Source: Oceanobacillus jordanicus
Lineage (GTDB): Bacteria; Bacillota; Bacilli; Bacillales; Amphibacillaceae
Direction: 5' to 3'
DNA: 64,000 bases
Assembly (NCBI RefSeq): GCF_022095695.1
Contig: NZ_JAIFZM010000001.1
Span: 124,001 to 188,000 of the forward strand
Part shown: one piece after another, positions 34,237 through 42,063 of the stretch
How positions within the stretch are numbered: position 1 is the first letter of the stretch
How the letters are laid out: each line of letters opens with the position of its first letter
The notes under the pieces: model-generated
The model's input: only the letters and a program-made list of their open reading frames with translations
What the model was told of the DNA's origin: nothing
Databases searched by the model: none
Program-made: the position numbers and the translations under genes

Positions 34237-34702
34237 AGTAGATTATAAGTCGCCAATAGGTGTAATTGAAATAACGGGAACGGAGGAAGCGATCTATGAA
34301 GTATCCTACACAGAGAAACAGCAGGTAGAATACGCCTATTCGGACAGCCTTCCTCAGACGCTGAAAGATTGCTATAAACAGCTGGATGAGTACTTTAACG
34401 AGGAACGTTTGGAATTTGACCTTCCCTTTAAACTGGAAGGTACCCCTTTTCAACAAGAAGTTTGGCAAGCATTAAGACAGATTCCTTATGGGGAAACAGG
34501 TAGCTACAGAGATATTGCGATATCCATTAAACGTGATAAGGCAGTACGGGCAGTGGGAAGTGCGAATAGCAAAAACAAAATTAGTATTATATTCCCATGT
34601 CACCGTATTATTGGTACAAGCGGAAAGCTAACTGGCTATGCGGGCGGTTTGTGGCGCAAAGAATGGCTACTGGAGCACGAAAAAAGAATTATTAATAAAT
34701 GA
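34229..34702 (+). CDS. ogt: Methylated-DNA-protein-cysteine methyltransferase
   Basis: A 157-residue suicide enzyme that moves methyl groups from O6-methylguanine to its own cysteine. The active-site motif is FPCHRIIG near residues 121-128, with the helix-turn-helix segment GETGSYRDIAISI before it. It lacks an Ada regulatory domain. The start at 34229 follows TGGAGGT and overlaps the alkA end, showing coupling. An earlier in-frame codon lies within alkA and has no ribosome site. Confidence 0.95.
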   Translation: MNKVDYKSPIGVIEITGTEEAIYEVSYTEKQQVEYAYSDSLPQTLKDCYKQLDEYFNEERLEFDLPFKLEGTPFQQEVWQALRQIPYGETGSYRDIAISIKRDKAVRAVGSANSKNKISIIFPCHRIIGTSGKLTGYAGGLWRKEWLLEHEKRIINK

Positions 34703-34958
34703 AGTGGCTCTTCTAAAACTAGTATATAAGGGTAACTTTAAAATTTATTAAGGGGAAATGCTAGGAGAAGAAAGCGTTGGAATGTATAATGCTTTCTGGG
34801 GAGAGTTAGTCATACAGACAGCATTTGCTTTAAGTTTAATTTATGAATTCTTATAATAATATGTATAATTTTTAGATTTTCCCTTCCGCTTACCTATAAA
34901 TATAGTATAATCAGCATAGGTAAAAACAACCAGATTCACAAAGGGAGAGAGAGTATCA
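34703..34958 (+). other. Gap of 256 bases between ogt and a lipoprotein gene
   Basis: A tiny open frame (34758-34856, 32 codons, ending LVIQTAFALSLIYEFL) has a cramped AGGGG site and may be a remnant of a membrane protein; I do not call it a gene. A TATAAT element lies about 45 bases before the lipoprotein start and is the likely -10, without a good -35. Confidence 0.35.
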
Positions 34959-35462
34959 TTGTTAAAATATATTTTATTGGCAGGTGCCACCTTGCTTATT
35001 CTTTTTTTAGTTGCTTGCGCCGGAGAACAAGGGCTGGCAGAAAACCGTAAACGAGCAGCTGATCAGGGTACGCCGACAAATGAAATTAAGGAAGCCGACA
35101 TAGACTTTTTTACATATAGTGAACAAGAATTATTAGATATTGCACAGGGACTAAAGCAGAAATACGATCAGCTTTTAGGCGCGCAAACAAAAGAAGAGTT
35201 TGATCAAGTGAAAATGGATTTATTTACGAAAGAAATGTTAGAAGAAGAGAGTGAACTTATTCAATTCACTGGTCCTAAACCAAAACTAGTTACAGAAGTT
35301 AGAAATGAAGTTGTAACGAAAGCTACATCTTATTTCCTTTATGATTTTGAGTATAAAGAAGTCTATGAGGAAGAAGATGGAACGGAAGTAGAGCAAGAAA
35401 GCTATTTTTCCCTTGAGATAAAAAAAGAAGGCGATAAATATAAAATTAGTGCAATCCGTTAA
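34959..35462 (+). CDS. Lipoprotein of unknown function
   Basis: A 167-residue lipoprotein. A signal peptide (LKYILLAGATLLILFLVAC) ends in a lipobox with Cys near position 20. The mature part is hydrophilic and acidic, rich in Glu and Lys, with a likely beta-strand C-terminus. It starts at TTG 34959 after AAGGGAGAG. I do not recognise the domain. It is followed after 30 bases by a GNAT acetyltransferase gene. Confidence 0.7.
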   Translation: MLKYILLAGATLLILFLVACAGEQGLAENRKRAADQGTPTNEIKEADIDFFTYSEQELLDIAQGLKQKYDQLLGAQTKEEFDQVKMDLFTKEMLEEESELIQFTGPKPKLVTEVRNEVVTKATSYFLYDFEYKEVYEEEDGTEVEQESYFSLEIKKEGDKYKISAIR

Positions 35463-35492
35463 TCTTTCGCTTAGTAGAAATGAGGGTTGAGA

Positions 35493-36194
35493 ATGGAGCA
35501 TTTTCATACAATTAAAAGTCCCGGTAAATATTGGCTTGTAGACCAGTTAAAGAAGGACGGCATATCCAAAGAATTATATGAGACTTCATTACACAAACTC
35601 GTTAAGGAATGGAAATCGAAAGAGTATGGATTCATTTCAGTGCTTTTAGAGGAAACCTCTGAAGCAGTATTGTTGGATGAGGGATTTAATAAGGTATCGA
35701 CGATCGTAGAGTATACACGAACGTTGGATAACATAGAAGAACATGCTTTTCCCATTCGCTGGAACAACTTAAGTGAAGGGCGCCTAACGGATCAAGATTA
35801 TGCAAGCCTCTATGAGCGATGTCGTTCCGGCTCAGCGAATAAGAATAAAAAACAGCCGATAGAGGAAGTAATGAACTCGATAAAAAGCGAGCTTGGTCCT
35901 GCTTGGCGAGATTTTTGTTATTCCTTTACTTACGAGGGAGAGGCGTGCGGCATAAGTATCCCTCATATTGAAGAAGGAACAACAGACGAGGGCAGAATGT
36001 TCTACTTTGGCGTTGTCCCAGAAATGAGAGGACGTGGATTAGGAGCTTCTATGCATCTAGCTTCCCTATCCCTTCTTAAAGAGAAGAACGCAACCTATTA
36101 TGTTGGCAGCACGGATACTAGCAACCAAGCTATGATAGATATTTTTATAAAAATGGCTGTACACTCCGTGACCGTAAAGGAATATATCGATTAG
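35493..36194 (+). CDS. GNAT-family N-acetyltransferase
   Basis: A 233-residue protein with a C-terminal GNAT fold. The acetyl-CoA-binding motif appears as FGVVPEMRGRGLGASMHLASL (near residues 170-190), followed by the late strand region GSTDTSNQAMIDIF. The N-terminal half is a less conserved arm. Substrate unknown. ATG at 35493 is correctly spaced from GAGGG; TTG at 35487 is too close. A weak terminator follows at 36215-36243. Confidence 0.85.
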   Translation: MEHFHTIKSPGKYWLVDQLKKDGISKELYETSLHKLVKEWKSKEYGFISVLLEETSEAVLLDEGFNKVSTIVEYTRTLDNIEEHAFPIRWNNLSEGRLTDQDYASLYERCRSGSANKNKKQPIEEVMNSIKSELGPAWRDFCYSFTYEGEACGISIPHIEEGTTDEGRMFYFGVVPEMRGRGLGASMHLASLSLLKEKNATYYVGSTDTSNQAMIDIFIKMAVHSVTVKEYID

Positions 36195-36214
36195 AAAAAA
36201 AGAGAAAGTAAGAG

Positions 36215-36243
36215 AGGCTTCCGTAAAGGGAAGTCTTTTTTTC
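36215..36243 (+). terminator. Terminator after the GNAT gene
   Basis: AGGCTTCC (36215-36222) pairs with GGAAGTCT (36229-36236, one G-U), followed by a run of seven T. Confidence 0.75.
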
Positions 36244-36258
36244 TGTCTAATAATTTAT

Positions 36259-36287
36259 TGAAACTTTTTGAAGGTCTGCTTGCTCTA
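36259..36287 (+). promoter_or_regulatory. Candidate ECF sigma autoregulatory promoter
   Basis: TGAAAC at 36259-36264, the -35 typical of B. subtilis ECF sigma factors, lies 16 bases before TGCTCTA, which only partly resembles the CGTC-type -10. Position just before the sigma gene suggests self-activation. Confidence 0.4.
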
Positions 36288-36309
36288 ATGATTGAAAGGG
36301 GGCTTGGAA

Positions 36310-36846
36310 ATGGATATAAAACTTGTCAAAAAGGCAATTAAAGGAAATGAAAAAGCATTTGAGATGCTAGTTAAGGCAGACAGTGAAAGAATCTATAAAA
36401 CGGCTTTTCTATATGTGCGAAATAGAGAAGATGCATTAGATGTAATGCAGGAATCGATATATAAAGCATATATGTCTGTACGATCAGTGAAACGGCCAGA
36501 GTATTTCAAAACGTGGCTGACAAGTATTGTCATTCGGACTGCTTTAGACATATTACGAAAAAGAAAGCGACTTATATTAGACGAAGACATTGTACATATG
36601 GCCGAAAGTGACCCGGAAAACTTAGACGAAAGAATAGACCTACTTCAAGCAATTACAAAGCTAAGTTCTGAATACCAAACAGCAATTATTCTTTTCTATT
36701 TTCATGACATGACAATTTTAAAGGTAGCTGAAACGATGGGAAAATCAGAAAACACGGTTAAAACTTATTTGCGCAGGGCGCGAATTGAGCTTAAAAGTAT
36801 TCTAAAAGGGGCGAGGTACTATGAACAAGAAGCATTTTCAAACTGA
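36310..36846 (+). CDS. ECF (extracytoplasmic function) RNA polymerase sigma factor
   Basis: A 178-residue sigma-70 group 4 protein. Region 2 (residues about 12-80) includes RNREDALDVMQESIYKAY, and region 4 (about 115-165) ends in KVAETMGKSENTVKTYLRRAR, the -35 recognition helix. It is closest in context to SigV-like factors. ATG at 36310 follows AAGGGGG. It overlaps the next gene, an anti-sigma factor, by 26 bases. The regulon cannot be told from this window. Confidence 0.92.
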   Translation: MDIKLVKKAIKGNEKAFEMLVKADSERIYKTAFLYVRNREDALDVMQESIYKAYMSVRSVKRPEYFKTWLTSIVIRTALDILRKRKRLILDEDIVHMAESDPENLDERIDLLQAITKLSSEYQTAIILFYFHDMTILKVAETMGKSENTVKTYLRRARIELKSILKGARYYEQEAFSN

Positions 36847-38233
36847 AATGGAGAACATTGATTTCCCCAAGATGGAAGCAGATACAGCAATCGATAAAGG
36901 GATACAACGTGCAAGGGATCAGAAAGGAAAAGAGCGAAAAAAGAAATATAAACTTATTTCAACGGTATCCTCAACAGCTGCTGCCTCCTTTTTAGCAGCA
37001 GGATTAGTTTTTGCTCCTGTGTCTAATGTACTTGCAGCTGTTCCGGTTATAGGGTCCATCTATGAGAAATATGGATTAAATATTGGTGAGAATTTGTGGA
37101 AGGGAAATCTAGTAACAGAGATAAATGAGTCTACTTCTAACAAGGGAGTAGATATCACAATATCGAATGCTTATTATGACGGTAACGTAATTGGAGTGGC
37201 TTTTAAGGCAAATGGAAAAGCACTGTCATTAGATAACCTCGGAGAAAATAAAGGACCGGAAATAGGTTACAGCTATCATCTATTTAACGGTGATGAACAA
37301 AACCAGTGGTCAAGTGGTGCTACAGGAATAACAGAGACAGAGGAAGGTTATGTCGGTACCATGGAATTTTATAACCCTAAAGCAGATCTTTCCGATATAG
37401 AAAGTCTACCATTAACGTTTACATCCATATTAGGAAAAGAAGGAAATTGGCAATTTGATGTTCCAATAGAACAAATTCCAGCGGTAGAAAGTGATGTAGA
37501 AGGCCAAGTTGTATGGGGAGGTTACACGCTGGAATTAGAAAAGCTTGTTAAAGGAAAAGCAACCACTATGTTATCTTATCGTACTACACTTCCAGCTAGT
37601 GGAAAGCATGATAATATTCAATTGACGGTAACAGATAACCTCGGTAATCGTTTATTCAAGCACCATGCAGACACCATTTCGGCCGAAGAGAATGGAGATT
37701 CCGTAATGAAAAACATACGTGAATTGTTTGGCAGCAAGGTAGAGGGAGATGCTAGTAAACTAATCATTCAACCAGAAATCAGACAGTATGAGCAGGAGAC
37801 AACCGCGTCAATTGATCAGACACTCCCTTTTGAAATTGAAAGTGAACGATTTAGTTATTTTATCCGTGTTACAAATACACAAGTAAAAGATGGCCAGCTT
37901 GTTGTTGATTATGCATTAGTGAATGTGGATGATCAAAAACTGTCCCAGGATATAATCGATAACTTTGCCAACTATATTATGCTAATTGAAACAGATGATA
38001 TACAGACAGGGGAAAGTGGAGAGACAGATCCAAATCAAATGATCAACCATCAAATCAGGAGTGTTAAAACAGAATTGATTAACAATGAATCACTCCAATT
38101 TCAATCAAGCTTTCCGGTGGATGCTGCTTTAACTATGAGTGATTACTCGCTAATTGTCCCATTTGGTACATTAAGTTCGAATCAGCCTATTAAAATGGAC
38201 CCGTTAGAAATAAACCTGGAGGAAAGAGAATAA
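36821..38233 (+). CDS. Anti-sigma factor with DUF4179-type domain
   Basis: A 470-residue single-pass membrane protein. The N-terminal 45 residues are cytoplasmic and highly charged and would bind the sigma factor. A helix follows (about 46-70: VSSTAAASFLAAGLVFAPVSNVLAAVPV), then a large extracellular part of the DUF4179 kind (IGSIYEKYGLNIGENLW, then VDITISNAYYDGNVIGVAF). Genes of this kind follow ECF sigma genes in many Bacillales. The signal is probably an envelope stress; no enzymatic motif is seen. Confidence 0.85.
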   Translation: MNKKHFQTEMENIDFPKMEADTAIDKGIQRARDQKGKERKKKYKLISTVSSTAAASFLAAGLVFAPVSNVLAAVPVIGSIYEKYGLNIGENLWKGNLVTEINESTSNKGVDITISNAYYDGNVIGVAFKANGKALSLDNLGENKGPEIGYSYHLFNGDEQNQWSSGATGITETEEGYVGTMEFYNPKADLSDIESLPLTFTSILGKEGNWQFDVPIEQIPAVESDVEGQVVWGGYTLELEKLVKGKATTMLSYRTTLPASGKHDNIQLTVTDNLGNRLFKHHADTISAEENGDSVMKNIRELFGSKVEGDASKLIIQPEIRQYEQETTASIDQTLPFEIESERFSYFIRVTNTQVKDGQLVVDYALVNVDDQKLSQDIIDNFANYIMLIETDDIQTGESGETDPNQMINHQIRSVKTELINNESLQFQSSFPVDAALTMSDYSLIVPFGTLSSNQPIKMDPLEINLEERE

Positions 38234-38242
38234 AGTGAGTAC

Positions 38243-38280
38243 ACAAAAGCGATCTGGTAGCTATACCAGGTCGCTTTTGT
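38243..38280 (+). terminator. Terminator of the sigma/anti-sigma operon
   Basis: ACAAAAGCGATCTGGTA (38243-38259) pairs with TACCAGGTCGCTTTTGT (38264-38280), with one mismatch pair region, followed by T-rich sequence. Confidence 0.88.
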
Positions 38281-38334
38281 GTTTGTCTAGAAAATTATAA
38301 AATATGTGTTGTGGATAACTAAACAACTGAATTT

Positions 38335-38486
38335 GCCACGTCCAGCTCCAGCACCCAGAGACTAGCGCGACTTCCCTCACCTCCGTACGATAAGTCAACA
38401 GCAGCTCCCTACGGTCGCTGTGTTTCCTTTATCTCCTGTGGCTCAGTCCAGTCCGTACGTCTCTAAACGGGTGCTTGCACTTTTGT
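38335..38486. repeat. Degenerate Bacillaceae intergenic repeat
   Basis: The ends CACGTCCAGCTCCAGCACCC and GGGTGCTTGCACTTTTGTT can pair, with a G/C-rich interior that differs in composition from flanking genes. From memory, repeats that begin GTCCAGCTCCAGCGCC and end GGCGCTTGCGCTTTT are widespread between genes in Bacillus relatives; this looks like a mutated copy. Confidence 0.6.
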
Positions 38487-38488
38487 TC

Positions 38489-38851
38489 CTAGTTATTCAA
38501 GATGCTTTCTTCAAGTACTTCAGTTTTATCTCCATATACCTTCGTAATGTGGGTTTCGCCCCATGCACATAATGAATCAAGAATCACTTCAAGGCTACGT
38601 CCGTACTCGCTTAGCTCATACTCTACTTTTGGGGGCACCTGGTTGTATATGATCCGGTTGATAATACCGTCCTCTTCTAGTTCGCGGAGCTGTTGAGTTA
38701 ACATTTTTTGCGTAATAGTTGGCATTAATCGCTTAAGTTCACTCGTGCGCTTTTTCCCATGTGTTAGATGACATAGAATGACACACTTCCATTTTCCGCC
38801 GATAACCTCCAATGTGGCTTCTACTGATATATTGTATTTTTTCTTCTTCAT
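38489..38851 (-). CDS. ytcD: HxlR-family (DUF24) transcriptional regulator, YtcD-like
   Basis: A 120-residue winged-helix protein of the HxlR type: EVIGGKWKCVILCHL, KRTSELKRLMPTITQKMLTQQLRELEEDGII and the wing PKVEYELSEYGRSL. It has cysteines at about residues 23, 27 and 94; in HxlR relatives such as YodB a cysteine senses electrophiles. It is divergent from MFS and aldo/keto reductase genes, matching B. subtilis ytcD-ytbD-ytbE. A perfect palindrome next to its start is the likely operator. Confidence 0.9.
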   Translation of the reverse strand: MKKKKYNISVEATLEVIGGKWKCVILCHLTHGKKRTSELKRLMPTITQKMLTQQLRELEEDGIINRIIYNQVPPKVEYELSEYGRSLEVILDSLCAWGETHITKVYGDKTEVLEESILNN

Positions 38852-38868
38852 TATTTGCCTCCTTCTTA

Positions 38869-38922
38869 TAGGTACTAAAAAGTACCTACATTACAAAAAA
38901 GTATCTATAGCACTTTAAAGTG
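38869..38922. promoter_or_regulatory. HxlR operator palindromes between ytcD and ytbD
   Basis: TAGGTACT-N4-AGTACCTA (38869-38888) is a perfect inverted repeat. A further half-site AGTATCTA lies at 38900-38907 and CACTTTAAAGTG at 38911-38922. The position fits repression of both divergent units. Confidence 0.65.
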
Positions 38923-39017
38923 CGTTCTTTTCTTTTATACCTGTATGTTACATAATATCATTTGCCGGCAACAATTTACCATCTTTTTTTAAAAATTTAA
39001 ATACAGGAGGTCATTTT

Positions 39018-40229
39018 ATGGCTTTAGATAAGAAAAGAAGCTTTTTCGCATTAATGGCCTTGGCGGTTAGTGCATTTGCTATTGGAACGACAGAATTTAT
39101 TAGTGTCGGTCTTCTCCCGCTTATTGCGGATGATTTAGAAATATCCGTTACCACAGCTGGTTTAACGGTTTCCTTATATGCACTTGGCGTAACGTTTGGT
39201 GCTCCAATTCTTACAGCGTTGACATCCACTATGTCCAGAAAGGCATTGCTGTTAGGCATTATGATCATTTTTATTGTGGGAAATAGTGTCGCGGCAGGAG
39301 CAACCAGTATTGGCGTGCTGCTTGTAGCAAGGGTGATATCTGCTTTTTCCCATGGTTTATTTATGTCGATTGGATCGGTAATTGCCGCAAGTCTTGTAAC
39401 ACCAGACCGGCGTGCGAGTGCGATATCTATTATGTTTACTGGGCTTACAGTAGCGACAGTTACAGGTGTCCCGATCGGAACATTTCTTGGTCAGCAATTT
39501 GGTTGGCGATTGGCCTTTTTAACGATCGTAGGAATAGGAATCGTAGCATTTGTGGCTAATAGTATCCTGGTTCCAGCCAATTTGAAACGTGGAACCAAGT
39601 CAACGTTTGGTGATCAATGGAAGCTCATTACCAATGGTCGACTACTGCTTGTCTTTGTCATTACAGCTTTAGGTTATGGTGGGACATTTGTGGTCTTTAC
39701 CTATCTTTCCCCATTGCTTCAGGAGGTAACAGGATTTTCTAGTGAAGTGGTAGCTGTTTTACTTCTCCTTTATGGAGTGGCCATAGCTGTAGGGAATATG
39801 ATTGGAGGGAAATTATCCAACAAAAACCCGATAAAGTCCCTATTCTTTATGTTCATATTTCAAGCGGTAGTCCTTTTTCTTCTAACCTTCACTGCACCTT
39901 TCAAAGTGGCAGGGTTGATCACCATCATGCTTATGGGGTTATTTGCGTTTATGAATGTGCCAGGACTTCAAGTGTATGTGGTGATGCTTGCAGAGCGATT
40001 TGTTCCTGGTGGGGTTGATGTAGCTTCAGCGATTAACATTGCTGCATTTAATGCTGGTATCGCAATTGGTTCCTTCTTAGGTGGAATAATTACGGACTCA
40101 ATTGGTCTATTGCACACAGGTTGGATCGGTGGATTAATGGTCACAGGAGCAGTGTTGCTGACAGCTTACAGTCGAAAGCTTGAAAACAACGATGTAGCAA
40201 AGGAAGAATCATTACAGAAGGGTAGTTAA
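39018..40229 (+). CDS. ytbD: MFS efflux transporter, YtbD-like
   Basis: A 403-residue major facilitator with twelve helices. The N-terminal GTTEFISVGLLPLIADDLEI and the later GLFMSIGSVIAASLVTPDRRASAISIMFTG segment mark the DHA1-type drug efflux subgroup (chloramphenicol or sugar efflux-like). The start follows AGGAGGTC. It is co-directional with the aldo/keto reductase 20 bases later and divergent from the HxlR regulator. The exported compound is unknown, possibly a toxic electrophile or its product. Confidence 0.9.
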   Translation: MALDKKRSFFALMALAVSAFAIGTTEFISVGLLPLIADDLEISVTTAGLTVSLYALGVTFGAPILTALTSTMSRKALLLGIMIIFIVGNSVAAGATSIGVLLVARVISAFSHGLFMSIGSVIAASLVTPDRRASAISIMFTGLTVATVTGVPIGTFLGQQFGWRLAFLTIVGIGIVAFVANSILVPANLKRGTKSTFGDQWKLITNGRLLLVFVITALGYGGTFVVFTYLSPLLQEVTGFSSEVVAVLLLLYGVAIAVGNMIGGKLSNKNPIKSLFFMFIFQAVVLFLLTFTAPFKVAGLITIMLMGLFAFMNVPGLQVYVVMLAERFVPGGVDVASAINIAAFNAGIAIGSFLGGIITDSIGLLHTGWIGGLMVTGAVLLTAYSRKLENNDVAKEESLQKGS

Positions 40230-40249
40230 AAAAAGGAGATGGAATTTAA

Positions 40250-41089
40250 ATGGAAAATTTACAAAGTAAGCTGACATTACAAAATGATGTGGAATTGCCT
40301 TGGCTCGGTTTAGGTGTCTTTAAAGTAGAAGAAGGGCCAGAGCTTGTGCAAGCTGTAAAGGCAGCTATAAAGAATGGGTATCGCCTAATTGATACAGCGG
40401 CTATTTATGGAAATGAGGCTGGAGTTGGCCAGGGCATTCAGGAAGGACTTCAGGAAACGGCTATTAGCAGAGAAGAGCTATTTATCACCTCCAAGGTATG
40501 GAATGACGGGCTAAGTTATGATGAGACCATTTCAGCTTTTCATGAATCATTGGAAAAACTAGGATTAGATTACCTTGATCTTTATCTCATCCATTGGCCT
40601 GGCGTCGATCAATACAAGGAAGCGTGGCGAGCGTTGGAGGACCTGTATAAGCAAGGGCTTATTAGGGCCATTGGAGTGAGTAATTTCCAAGTACACCATC
40701 TGGAAGATTTGGCTAAAGTAAGTGAGGTTAAGCCAATGATCAATCAAGTCGAACACCACCCGAAACTAACTCAAGGAGAGTTACGTCGTTACAGTAAAGA
40801 AAATGCTATTCAGTTACAGGCATGGTCCCCACTTATGCAAGGCCAACTTCTAGATCATCCGTTGCTTCAAGAGATTGCAGTGAAGCACGGCAAGTCTGTT
40901 GCACAGGTGATTATTCGCTGGGATCTGCAGAGTGGAATAGCAACAATACCAAAATCCACGAAGGAGCGCCGAATTATTGCAAACGGTGATGTGTTTGATT
41001 TCAAATTATCAGGAAAAGATATGGAATCCATAAATGCTCTAAATGAAAATCTTCGGGTAGGTCCCGATCCAGATACGTTTAACTTTTAA
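40250..41089 (+). CDS. ytbE: Aldo/keto reductase, YtbE-like
   Basis: A 279-residue NADPH-dependent aldo/keto reductase. The family signatures are GYRLIDTAAIYGNEAGVGQGI (catalytic Asp and Tyr), FITSKVW (catalytic Lys), LYLIHWPG (catalytic His), and IPKSTKERRI (NADPH binding) near the C-terminus. B. subtilis YtbE reduces various aldehydes. It follows ytbD by 20 bases in one operon and probably detoxifies reactive carbonyl compounds sensed by the HxlR regulator. A terminator follows directly. Confidence 0.95.
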   Translation: MENLQSKLTLQNDVELPWLGLGVFKVEEGPELVQAVKAAIKNGYRLIDTAAIYGNEAGVGQGIQEGLQETAISREELFITSKVWNDGLSYDETISAFHESLEKLGLDYLDLYLIHWPGVDQYKEAWRALEDLYKQGLIRAIGVSNFQVHHLEDLAKVSEVKPMINQVEHHPKLTQGELRRYSKENAIQLQAWSPLMQGQLLDHPLLQEIAVKHGKSVAQVIIRWDLQSGIATIPKSTKERRIIANGDVFDFKLSGKDMESINALNENLRVGPDPDTFNF

Positions 41090-41091
41090 TA

Positions 41092-41128
41092 TAAGGAGGC
41101 TCCCTAATTACTTAGGGAGCCTTATTTA
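41092..41128 (+). terminator. Terminator of ytbDE
   Basis: AAGGAGGCTCCCTAA pairs with TTAGGGAGCCTT, followed by ATTTAT. It partly overlaps the end of the remnant frame on the minus strand. Confidence 0.8.
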
Positions 41129-41373
41129 TCTGTTAAGGCATGAACAGAGGGGGCAATCGATACTTCTAAATCAAATGCCAGGTCTTTTAAATCTTGCAAT
41201 ACATGCCGCGCTTCCTCACTATATTCCGTTAAAGGGCTACCACTACATAAAGGAACCTTGCTATATATCTTTCGAATAGCAATCGGATAGCCGTCCCCTG
41301 TTTTGGCTGAGTTGATCTTAATTCTATGAGGTTCATAATGAATAATATGTAGGAGGGATCTTGCTTCGTTTCT
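41122..41373 (-). pseudogene. Possible gene remnant of 83 codons
   Basis: On the minus strand a frame is open from a stop at 41376 to TAA at 41124-41122 and reads as a plausible soluble protein (HYEPHRIKINSAKTGDGYPI, then SEEARHVLQDLKDLAFDLEV). There is no ATG, GTG or TTG start with a ribosome site. An ATG at about 41383 with MSPKETK lies in another frame. This suggests a truncated or frameshifted gene downstream of the flavodoxin-type reductase. Family unknown. Confidence 0.4.
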
Positions 41374-41396
41374 TTAGGAGACATGGAAAGAGTTAT

Positions 41397-41945
41397 TTAT
41401 TTTGTATTCTTTAGCTCTTCATTCCACAGAGAGGCTTTTGCAAGTGCCATGGTGTCTTGTACCACTTCTTTTGGTTTGTTTCCTTTGGCGATAATATAAT
41501 CGGCAAACTCCATCCCCAAATACTCACAAATTGCTTGAAACTGTAATATTAAAGGAAGAGCAGCTGTTCTAGGGTGAGGATTTTCTCCTGCTGTGATGAC
41601 ATATATTTTTTTACCCTTCATTGCTTCTTTAAAATTTATCCGTTTGTCCTGCATATATTGGCTCCACCTATCAATGAATGCTTTCATCTGAGCTGACATC
41701 CCAAACCAGTACAATGGTGTTACAAAAATGATAATATCCTGCTCCAGAAATTCAAAGAACAACGCTTCATAGTCATCCTCTACCTTATCAAATCCACTTG
41801 GTACATGGCGTTGATCTATAATAGGTTCAATCTGCTTTTCACGCAAGTAGATCTCTGTATGTTTAATTCCTTCTACAGCTTTATTAACAAGATACTCCGT
41901 ATTGCCATCCCTGCGTGAACTACCCAATAGTGTCATAATCTTCAT
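41397..41945 (-). CDS. Flavodoxin-fold NAD(P)H-dependent FMN reductase-like protein
   Basis: A 182-residue protein with the FMN phosphate-binding loop GSSRRDGNTEYL near the N-terminus and the second flavin-contact loop TPLYWFGMSAQMKAFIDRW near residue 75, as in NADPH-dependent FMN or quinone reductases. It probably reduces quinones, nitro or azo compounds in the cytosol. It is divergent from a LysR gene whose promoter has a perfect 19-bp palindrome, so that regulator is the likely controller. Confidence 0.87.
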   Translation of the reverse strand: MKIMTLLGSSRRDGNTEYLVNKAVEGIKHTEIYLREKQIEPIIDQRHVPSGFDKVEDDYEALFFEFLEQDIIIFVTPLYWFGMSAQMKAFIDRWSQYMQDKRINFKEAMKGKKIYVITAGENPHPRTAALPLILQFQAICEYLGMEFADYIIAKGNKPKEVVQDTMALAKASLWNEELKNTK

Positions 41946-42027
41946 AGATACTCAGCTCCTTGTGTTATTGCTAATTCCATCATATAGTATATATATAGTT
42001 CAGTAAAACGGATGTTTTTGATATTAT

Positions 42028-42046
42028 AGTTCAATAATATTGAACT
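42028..42046. promoter_or_regulatory. LysR operator palindrome
   Basis: AGTTCAAT-AAT-ATTGAACT is a perfect 19-bp inverted repeat just before the LysR ribosome site. An extra AGTTCA half-site lies at 41998-42003. It sits between the divergent LysR and flavodoxin-type genes. Confidence 0.65.
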
Positions 42047-42063
42047 TTGGAGAGGGATGCAAA

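Noticed and set aside
34758-34856. 32-codon small membrane-like frame
   Set aside because: The ribosome site is only 2-3 bases from the ATG and no family is known; kept as a note in the gap entry only.
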